From Actinomycetota bacterium (GTDB taxonomy: Bacteria; Actinomycetota; Thermoleophilia; Solirubrobacterales; Solirubrobacteraceae): a stretch of 6,671 bases of DNA. Each line of letters opens with the position of its first letter. Position 1 is the first letter of the stretch. Made by a program: the position numbers and the translations under genes. The notes beneath the pieces are model-generated. The model worked only from the letters and a program-made list of their open reading frames with translations. It was not told where the DNA came from and ran no database searches. Positions 1-6,671 of this stretch are shown piece after piece. The DNA lies in the NCBI GenBank assembly GCA_009699915.1, contig WLNG01000076.1:1-6671 (forward strand). Reading direction: 5' to 3'.

Positions 1-15
1 GGATACGATCCGTCA

Positions 16-1377
16 ATGCCGCAGACGACAAAGTTCCTACTGACCGAAGATCGCATCCCCACCCACTGGGTCAACCTCATGGCCGACCTTCCGGGCGAGC
101 CGCTGCCGCCGCTCAATCCCGCGACGAAGGAGCCTGCCGGTCCGCAGGATCTGCTCGCGATCTTCCCCGAGTCGCTGATCCTCCAGGAGGTCTCCGCCGA
201 GCCGGAGATCGAGATCCCCGAGGAGGTGCGCGAGGCGTACAAGCTCTGGCGTCCGACGCCGCTCTATCGCGCGCACCGCCTTGAACAGGCGCTCGGTACG
301 CCCGCGCACATCTACTACAAATACGAGGGCGGCTCGCCGTCCGGCTCGCATAAGCCGAACACCGCGATCCCGCAGGCCTACGCGAACGCGAAGGCGGGGA
401 TCCGCAAACTCACGACGGAGACCGGCGCAGGACAGTGGGGGTCGTCGCTCTCCTTCGCCTGCCAGATGTTCGGCCTGGAGTGCGAGATCTTCATGGTCGG
501 CTCCTCCTACGACCAGAAGCCCTACCGCCGCTCGATGATCGAGACGTGGGGCGCGACGGTGCACCGCTCGCCATCGCAGCTGACCGAGGCGGGCCGCGCG
601 AACGCGCAGCACGACACCGGCTCATTGGGCATCGCTATCTCCGAGGCGGTCGAGATCGCCGCCCAGCACGACGACGTGAACTACGCGCTCGGCTCGGTGC
701 TCAACCATGTCCTCCTGCATCAGACGGTCATCGGGCAGGAGACGATCGCCCAGATGGAGATGGCCGGTGAGGAGCCGGACGTCGTGATCGCCTGTGTCGG
801 CGGCGGGTCGAACTTCGGCGGCCTCGCCTTCCCGTGGCTGCGGCGCAACCTGCGGCAGGGGGCGAAGACGCGCTTCATCGGCGCCGAGCCTGCGGCCTGC
901 CCGACGCTCACCAAGGGCGTCTACGCCTACGACTACGGCGACACGGCGGGCCTGACCCCGCTGATGCCGATGTACACGCTGGGGCACGATTTCGTGCCGC
1001 CGCCGGTCCACGCGGGCGGCCTGCGCTACCACGGCGATTCGCCGCTCGTCTCGGCGCTCGTCCATCAGGGGCTCGTCGAGGCGCGCGCCTACCGCCAGAG
1101 CGAGACCTTCGCCGCGGGCGTGCAGTTCGCCCGTGCCGAGGGAATCATCCCCGCGCCGGAGCCCACGCACGCGATCAGCGCCACGATTCAGGAGGCGCTC
1201 GCCGCCAAGGAGGCTGGAGAGGAGCGCGTCATCCTGTTCGGCCTCTGCGGCCACGGGAACTTCGATCTGGCAGCGTATGACGCGTACCTCGCAGGCAATC
1301 TCGAGGACCCCGAATTCTCCGAAGAGGAGATGCAGGCGGCGATCGCGAAGCTTCCCGAAGGCGTTCCGGCGCTGTGA
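16..1377 (+). CDS. trpB2: TrpB2-type tryptophan synthase beta-like PLP-dependent enzyme
   Basis: The 453-residue product is a complete fold-type II PLP enzyme of the TrpB2 (trpB-related) branch. Family members condense indole with serine or phosphoserine, or deaminate serine, in the cytoplasm. Visible motifs are the PLP lysine K113 in GSHKPNTA, the catalytic-glutamate motif ETGAGQWG at 135-142 (E135), the phosphate-binding loop GGGSN at 262-266, and [15 protein letters not shown] at 411-425. C411 sits where classical TrpB has the serine that contacts the pyridine nitrogen. The SHKPN motif, the long N-terminal segment ([17 protein letters not shown]) and the length above the roughly 400 residues of TrpB1 identify TrpB2. 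The ATG at 16 begins the typical family N-terminus. Only 15 bp lie upstream, so the promoter and most of any ribosome binding site are outside the window. No trpA is adjacent, so it may act alone, for example in indole salvage. The family call is firm; the physiological reaction is inferred. Confidence 0.93.
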   Translation: MPQTTKFLLTEDRIPTHWVNLMADLPGEPLPPLNPATKEPAGPQDLLAIFPESLILQEVSAEPEIEIPEEVREAYKLWRPTPLYRAHRLEQALGTPAHIYYKYEGGSPSGSHKPNTAIPQAYANAKAGIRKLTTETGAGQWGSSLSFACQMFGLECEIFMVGSSYDQKPYRRSMIETWGATVHRSPSQLTEAGRANAQHDTGSLGIAISEAVEIAAQHDDVNYALGSVLNHVLLHQTVIGQETIAQMEMAGEEPDVVIACVGGGSNFGGLAFPWLRRNLRQGAKTRFIGAEPAACPTLTKGVYAYDYGDTAGLTPLMPMYTLGHDFVPPPVHAGGLRYHGDSPLVSALVHQGLVEARAYRQSETFAAGVQFARAEGIIPAPEPTHAISATIQEALAAKEAGEERVILFGLCGHGNFDLAAYDAYLAGNLEDPEFSEEEMQAAIAKLPEGVPAL

Positions 1378-1385
1378 CCCCATCC

Positions 1386-1390
1386 AGGAG
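1386..1390 (+). promoter_or_regulatory. Shine-Dalgarno sequence of the membrane protein gene
   Basis: AGGAG lies in the 22-bp gap after the trpB2 stop, 9 bases before the ATG at 1400. It decides the start: the same frame is open from 1133, but that upstream part overlaps trpB2 and reads as arginine/serine-rich shadow sequence. Confidence 0.8.
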
Positions 1391-1399
1391 CGAATACCG

Positions 1400-2305
1400 A
1401 TGACGCAAAGAAGGATCGACGTCGCAGCAGTGCTCACGAAGGTCTTCGACACCTACGGCAAGACGGCGCGGGTGCTGCTGCCGCTCGCGATTCTGCTCTT
1501 CCTGCCCGTCGCGGTCGTCGGCGCGATCGACGGCACCTTCTTCCAGGTCCTCGGCAACGTCATGCAGTGGATCGCGAGCCTCTGGTTCGCCGGAATCGCG
1601 GTGAAGGCGGTCCAGGACGTGCACGAGGACGGCAAGCTCGACGCCTCTCCGGAGCAGCTCCTGAGGGCCGTCGGGCCGGTGCTCTTCCCGCTCTTCCTGC
1701 TCGGCGTGATCGCGGGGATCGCCGTCGGCATCGGGCTGCTCCTGTTCGTCATCCCGGGCCTCTTCCTGATCGTCATCTGGTCGATCGCCGCTCCGGCGGT
1801 CGTGCTCGAGGGCATGGGCCCGCTGCAGGCACTCGGTCGAAGCCGCGAGCTCGTGCGCGGCAACGGGTGGCAGGTGCTCTTCGTCCTCGTCGCGATCGTC
1901 GCGATCATGTTCGTGGCCGCGCTGGTGCTCGGTTCGATCGGGGCGATCGGTGACTCCTTCGCGCTGCTCTTCATCGTCCTGCTGGTGATCTCGGTGGCGC
2001 TCGCGCCGCTGCAGGCGCTCGTCCAGGGCGTCCTCTACTTCGCGTTGCGTGAGGCGCACGGCGAGCAGGTGCTCTCGCCCCCCACCGGCGTGATCCTCGG
2101 CTACGTGACTCCGGACGCGCCGCAGGTCCCGGAGCGCCCGACGCCTGCGGAGCGCCCGACACCCGCGGCGGCGCCCGAGCCCGTGACACCCACGGCCTTC
2201 GAGGCGCCGCAGCCACCCGCGCCCGCGATCGAGCCGGCACCCGGACCCGGCCAGTCGCCTCCGGGTGAGCGGCCGGGCGGCAGTGTTCCGCCGCCGGGCG
2301 CCTAG
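1400..2305 (+). CDS. Multi-pass membrane protein with proline-rich C-terminal tail
   Basis: The product has 301 residues. A short polar N-terminus (MTQRRIDVAAVLTKVFDTYG) precedes about six hydrophobic segments at roughly 23-44, 50-70, 93-112, 113-133, 158-180 and 186-212. The stretch EGMGPLQALGRSRELVRGNGWQ (about 137-158, between segments 4 and 5) matches the ALxRSxxLVRGNxW signature I associate with actinobacterial membrane proteins annotated as glycerophosphodiester phosphodiesterase membrane-domain-like. No catalytic residues are visible, and the function is unknown. Residues from about 226 to the end are rich in Pro, Ala, Glu and Thr, and probably form a disordered tail; this part includes a doubled ERPTPA unit. 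The gene follows trpB2 by 22 bp with a good ribosome binding site, so co-transcription is likely. Its stop codon overlaps the stop of the convergent P450. Existence is well supported; the family name is tentative. Confidence 0.85.
   Translation: MTQRRIDVAAVLTKVFDTYGKTARVLLPLAILLFLPVAVVGAIDGTFFQVLGNVMQWIASLWFAGIAVKAVQDVHEDGKLDASPEQLLRAVGPVLFPLFLLGVIAGIAVGIGLLLFVIPGLFLIVIWSIAAPAVVLEGMGPLQALGRSRELVRGNGWQVLFVLVAIVAIMFVAALVLGSIGAIGDSFALLFIVLLVISVALAPLQALVQGVLYFALREAHGEQVLSPPTGVILGYVTPDAPQVPERPTPAERPTPAAAPEPVTPTAFEAPQPPAPAIEPAPGPGQSPPGERPGGSVPPPGA
2132..2167 (+). repeat. 18-bp tandem repeat, two copies, in the proline-rich tail
   Basis: GAGCGCCCGACGCCTGCG (2132-2149) is followed directly by GAGCGCCCGACACCCGCG (2150-2167), with two mismatches. 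Each copy encodes Glu-Arg-Pro-Thr-Pro-Ala in frame. It is probably a local slippage duplication in a low-complexity region. Confidence 0.85.
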
Positions 2306-3678
2306 AGCGTCGCGCTGAGCACAGCGGCGGGAGCCGCGCGGCGCACGACCATCGGCAGGCCGCCACGCGGTGACAGCGTCGGCGCGGTGCGCATCACCAG
2401 GCGGTGGCCGGGCAGCGTGTCCAGGCGACAGCGTTCGAGGATCGCGCGCGCAATCACGCGGATCTCGGCCTCTCCGAAGCGCATGCCGATGCAGGTGCGC
2501 GATCCACCGCCGAACGGGACGTACTGCCCCTTGCGCATCGCGGCCTTGCCCTCCGGTGTGAACCGGTAGGGGTCGAAGCGCTCCGGCTCTGGCCAGACGT
2601 CGGGCAGGTGATGGCTGGCGTAGGACGAGTAGTGGATGTGCGCGCGGCCTGGCACCGGGATCCCTGCGAACTCGAACGGCTCGCGCGAGAGCCGCGGCCC
2701 GACGTAGGCGGGCGGGTACATGCGCAGCGTCTCCTCCAGCAGCATGTCCACCGTGATGCCGGGGTCCTCGGCGAGCTCCGGGTTGCGCGCGAGCTCGAGG
2801 AAGAGGAAGGAGATGGTCGACGTGGTCGTGTCGTGGGCCGCGAACATCAGCGTCATCACCTCGTCGCGGATCTGCTCCGTGGGGAGGGGCTCGCCGTCCT
2901 CGTCGGTCGCTTGCACCAGCAGCGACAGCAGGTCCTCCTTGCCGCCGCCGTCATCGCGGCGCCGGTCGATCTCCTCGTACAGGAGTGCATCGAGCCGCGC
3001 CCGGCTCTTCAGCAGCCGCGAGTACGGCGTGCCCGGCCCGCGTGCGAGCTGGCCGTAGATGTTCTGCGCATGGAAGGAGAGCGCCCGCTCGAACTCGTCG
3101 GCCGCGTCCATGCCGCGCGTATCCACGCGGTCCGGGTCGAGGCCGAAGAGCGCGCGCATCGCCACCCGCAGCGAGATGTTGCGCGCCCAGTCATAGAGGT
3201 CGATCACCGCCCCGGGCTCGAAGGCGCCCATCGCGCGCGCGACCTCGTTCTCGATCACGGCGGTCGCGGCACGGATGCGCTCGCGGTGGAAGGCCGGGAG
3301 CATCATCTTGCGGTGCGCGCGGTGGTACGGGCCGTCGGTCGTCAGCAGCCCGTCGCCCATCAGGGCGGCCAGATCGCGCAGGTGGCCGTCGCGCCAGGAG
3401 AAGTTGTGGGCGTGGGAGACGAGGATGTGGTGGTTGGCCTCCGGCCCGAGCATCATCACCACGTTGTGGTGGAAGATCCGCAGCGTGTAGACCGGGCCGA
3501 AGCGCTCGTAGCCATCGAGCATCCAGGACATAGGATCGCGCATGAACGACTGCGTGCGCCGCATGCTGAAGGAGGTCTCGCCGGGCGGGAAGGGGACGGT
3601 CGCGGAGCGCTCGTTTCGCAGATCGCCCAGGATCGTCGCGATCGGCCCCTCGGGAAGGGTTGGCGGCGATTCGATCAC
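2302..3678 (-). CDS. Cytochrome P450 monooxygenase
   Basis: The 458-residue product is a complete haem-thiolate monooxygenase. The visible P450 landmarks are a proline-rich start (PFPPG, 29-33), the C-helix segment DGPYHRAHRKMMLPAF (115-130), the I-helix oxygen-activation motif AAHDTT (280-285, with Ala instead of the usual Gly at the second position), the K-helix ExxR pair E316/R319 (EETLR), the PERF motif (365-368), and the haem loop FGGGSRTCIG (389-398) with axial Cys396. There is no N-terminal membrane helix, so it is a soluble bacterial enzyme. It would need separate redox partners; no ferredoxin or reductase gene is visible. The substrate cannot be read from the sequence. The start codon is GTG, no strong Shine-Dalgarno is present, and a -10-like box sits so that the transcript could begin at the start codon. 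The stop overlaps the stop of the convergent membrane protein gene by 4 bp. The CYP family is not assigned. Confidence 0.96.
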   Translation of the reverse strand: MIESPPTLPEGPIATILGDLRNERSATVPFPPGETSFSMRRTQSFMRDPMSWMLDGYERFGPVYTLRIFHHNVVMMLGPEANHHILVSHAHNFSWRDGHLRDLAALMGDGLLTTDGPYHRAHRKMMLPAFHRERIRAATAVIENEVARAMGAFEPGAVIDLYDWARNISLRVAMRALFGLDPDRVDTRGMDAADEFERALSFHAQNIYGQLARGPGTPYSRLLKSRARLDALLYEEIDRRRDDGGGKEDLLSLLVQATDEDGEPLPTEQIRDEVMTLMFAAHDTTTSTISFLFLELARNPELAEDPGITVDMLLEETLRMYPPAYVGPRLSREPFEFAGIPVPGRAHIHYSSYASHHLPDVWPEPERFDPYRFTPEGKAAMRKGQYVPFGGGSRTCIGMRFGEAEIRVIARAILERCRLDTLPGHRLVMRTAPTLSPRGGLPMVVRRAAPAAVLSATL

Positions 3679-3684
3679 CCGGCC

Positions 3685-3690
3685 AGATTA
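3685..3690 (-). promoter_or_regulatory. Candidate -10 box of the P450 gene (leaderless start)
   Basis: On the minus strand TAATCT is followed by six bases (GGCCGG) and then the GTG start at 3678. This is the TANNNT-N6-RTG arrangement known for leaderless transcripts in actinobacteria. No convincing -35 hexamer is seen about 17 bases upstream, so the assignment rests on the -10 match and its spacing. Confidence 0.45.
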
Positions 3691-3731
3691 CCTGCGGGGT
3701 GCTGGTCTGGTGACGCATCGGTGTGCCGACT

Positions 3732-3740
3732 TGTCATACT
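3732..3740 (+). promoter_or_regulatory. Candidate extended -10 promoter of tRNA-Asp
   Basis: TGTCATACT reads as an extended -10 (TG, one base, then CATACT). It ends 12 bases before the mature tRNA 5' end at 3753, leaving room for a transcription start near 3747 and a short leader for RNase P to remove. The -35 region is not recognisable. It shares the 74-bp divergent gap with the P450 start. Confidence 0.4.
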
Positions 3741-3752
3741 GCGCGGGCGCCC

Positions 3753-3826
<74 letters not shown>

Positions 3827-4153
3827 TCCACGCGCATCGGCCCATCGCCCTGCGCGCTTCCCACACCGGCGCGCGGCGTCTCCCGGCCGCCCCCGCTTCG
3901 AAACAAGCGGGACTCACGCGAAAAAGATCGCATTCCGACCTAGATGCGAACTACGTTCGGTCGGCTGACAGTCGGCTCAATGAACTGGTGATCGGCCTTG
4001 CGATCGGCCGCGGGGAGCGTGAGGACGTCGGCGGAGGACATGTTCTCTGCATACGGGCCAGCATGGCGGCAGGGGTCAGCCGCGGCGCGTCGCGGCATCG
4101 ATGCCCGGCCCCGGCTGCGCCACCGGTTGCGCATCGTGCGAGAATCCGCGGTC
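3827..4153. other. Non-coding gap between tRNA-Asp and the dsbA-like gene
   Basis: I see no convincing gene in these 327 bp; the open frames are short and arginine-rich. The gap holds the hairpin at 3892-3911. It also holds a compound inverted repeat: CCGAC (3935-3939) with GTCGG (3960-3964), enclosing CGAAC/GTTCG (3947-3951 with 3955-3959, loop TAC). The heptamer GTCGGCT is repeated directly at 3960-3966 and 3971-3977. The promoter for the dsbA-like/acnA pair should lie here, but no clear -35/-10 pair stands out. A weak GAGAAT at 4140-4145, 8 bases before the ATG, could be a -10 for a leaderless start. Confidence 0.5.
3892..3911 (+). terminator. Possible hairpin terminator downstream of tRNA-Asp
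   Basis: CCCGCTT (3892-3898) pairs perfectly with AAGCGGG (3905-3911) around a 6-base loop, CGAAAC. It begins 66 bases after the tRNA. No T-run follows on either strand, so it would be a non-canonical, U-tract-less terminator of the kind proposed for actinobacteria, or simply a structured 3' trailer. Confidence 0.4.
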
Positions 4154-4918
4154 ATGAGCTCGAAAAGCCCCAAGTCCACCTCCGGCGCCGGCGGCGGTGA
4201 CGCCGCCAAGCGGCGCAACATCATCCTCGCCGCGGTTGTCGCGGTCGCCGTCGTCGCGGTCGCCGTCGTGATCATCGTCAGCTCCGGTGGGGGCGGGAAA
4301 GACAAGGCCTCGAGCGGCTCGAGCAAGGCCGGCACGCCGGTCCAGGGGGTCGCCGACAGCAAGGCGATGCTCGAAGGCATTCCGCAGGAAGGGCGCTTCC
4401 TCGGCGACCCGAAGGCGAAGGTCACGCTCGTCGAGTTCAACGACTACCAGTGCCCGTTCTGCAAGGAGTTCGCGCTGACGACGCTGCCGGTGATCATCAA
4501 CGACTACGTGCGCCCCGGGAAGCTCCGGCTCGAGCTGCGCACGCTGGCCTTCATCGGGCCAGATTCCGAGAAGGCCGCACAGGGCGGTGCCGCCGCAGGC
4601 GCACAGAACCACGAGTGGGACTTCACCGATCTCTTCTACCGCAACCAAGGGCCGGAGAACACGGGCTACGTGACCGAGTCTTTCCTCGACGGCCTCTACA
4701 AGGCGGCCGGGATGGACGTCGCCGCTGCCAAGCAATTTGCGGCCACCCCGAAGGCGAAGCTGCCGTCGGCCGAGGCGCAGGCGCTTGCCGGCAAGTACGG
4801 CATGAACAGCACCCCGTCGTTCCTGATCGGGGAGACCGGCGGCACGCTCGAGAAACTCAGCATCACGCCGACCGACGACAAGGGTCTGCGGGCCGCGATC
4901 GACGCGCTGCTCAAGTAG
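4154..4918 (+). CDS. Membrane-anchored DsbA-family thioredoxin-fold protein
   Basis: The 254-residue product has a short polar, lysine-containing N-terminus (1-21), one hydrophobic helix (about 22-43), a Gly/Ser/Lys linker (44-65) and a DsbA-like thioredoxin_4-type domain (about 70-254). The active site is CPFC (C100, C103) after the strand [10 protein letters not shown]. The cis-proline motif TPSF (T220, P221) and the segment [13 protein letters not shown] (153-165) are typical of the family. It should sit outside the cytoplasmic membrane and oxidise or isomerise protein disulfides. No VKOR or DsbB-like reoxidation partner is visible. I chose the ATG at 4154 because it gives a normal anchor topology. 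The frame is open from 3998, and an upstream ATG at 4040 would add an arginine-rich stretch; its GGAGG lies only two bases before the ATG, which is too close. No clear Shine-Dalgarno precedes 4154. The acnA start follows after 7 bp. Confidence 0.9.
   Translation: MSSKSPKSTSGAGGGDAAKRRNIILAAVVAVAVVAVAVVIIVSSGGGGKDKASSGSSKAGTPVQGVADSKAMLEGIPQEGRFLGDPKAKVTLVEFNDYQCPFCKEFALTTLPVIINDYVRPGKLRLELRTLAFIGPDSEKAAQGGAAAGAQNHEWDFTDLFYRNQGPENTGYVTESFLDGLYKAAGMDVAAAKQFAATPKAKLPSAEAQALAGKYGMNSTPSFLIGETGGTLEKLSITPTDDKGLRAAIDALLK
4238..4267 (+). repeat. Perfect 15-bp tandem duplication within the membrane anchor
   Basis: GTCGCGGTCGCCGTC occurs twice back to back (4238-4252 and 4253-4267). Each copy encodes Val-Ala-Val-Ala-Val, so the repeat supplies ten residues of the transmembrane helix of the DsbA-like protein and keeps the frame. 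Confidence 0.9.
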
Positions 4919-4925
4919 CCCACCC

Positions 4926-6671
<1,746 letters not shown>

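Noticed and set aside
37..612. A 191-codon minus-strand frame inside trpB2
   Set aside because: It is an arginine-rich shadow of the TrpB2 coding frame with no family features.
1133..1399. N-terminal extension of the membrane protein into trpB2
   Set aside because: The extra residues are Arg/Ser-rich read-through of the trpB2 region. AGGAG and ATG at 1400 give a normal start.
2276..2295. GGCGGC/GCCGCC inverted repeat near the convergent stops as a bidirectional terminator
   Set aside because: It is a 6-bp stem with an 8-base loop inside a Pro/Gly-coding GC-rich stretch and has no T-run; such stems are expected by chance here.
3980..3991. Tiny frame ATG AAC TGG TGA, a possible leader peptide with a Trp codon
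   Set aside because: It has only three codons with a single Trp and no ribosome binding site, and the downstream gene has no link to tryptophan. Chance is the better explanation.
3998..4153. N-terminal extension of the DsbA-like protein (starts at 3998 or 4040)
   Set aside because: The added segment is arginine-rich and unlike a signal or anchor, and the GGAGG before 4040 is only two bases from the ATG. The start at 4154 yields a standard anchored DsbA-like protein.

Overview
The window is very GC-rich coding DNA with short gaps between genes. It reads as an ordinary stretch of an actinobacterial chromosome. The G/C-heavy third codon positions, the long spurious antisense frames, a tRNA gene without encoded CCA, an AcnA-type aconitase with an acidic linker insertion, and a stand-alone TrpB2 all fit Actinomycetota. 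A deep branch such as Thermoleophilia/Solirubrobacterales is my best guess, but that is an inference from style and not a demonstrated assignment.

Layout from left to right. (1) 16-1377 (+): a complete TrpB2-type tryptophan synthase beta-like PLP enzyme. It is followed 22 bp later by (2) 1400-2305 (+): a multi-pass membrane protein with a proline-rich tail, probably in the same transcript. (3) 2302-3678 (-): a complete soluble cytochrome P450, convergent with the membrane protein. The two stop codons share one CTAG palindrome. The P450 starts with GTG and has a -10-like box exactly placed for a leaderless transcript. (4) 3753-3826 (+): tRNA-Asp(GTC), with a candidate extended -10 promoter just upstream and a hairpin downstream. 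(5) 3827-4153: a gap of 327 bp without a convincing gene. (6) 4154-4918 (+): a membrane-anchored DsbA-like thioredoxin-fold protein with a CPFC active site. (7) 4926 to the window end (+): aconitate hydratase AcnA. It lies 7 bp after the previous stop and is cut off by the window edge after 582 codons.

The genes do not form one recognisable pathway. The set includes indole/serine-type PLP chemistry, a P450 of unknown substrate, an extracytoplasmic thiol oxidoreductase and a TCA-cycle enzyme. Apparent transcription units are trpB2-membrane protein, the P450 alone, tRNA-Asp alone, and dsbA-like-acnA. I found no mobile element, CRISPR array, phage gene, toxin-antitoxin pair or defence system, and nothing I would call a new system. 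The points most worth checking are the CTAG-overlapping convergent stops, the putative leaderless P450, and the [19 protein letters not shown] linker in the aconitase.
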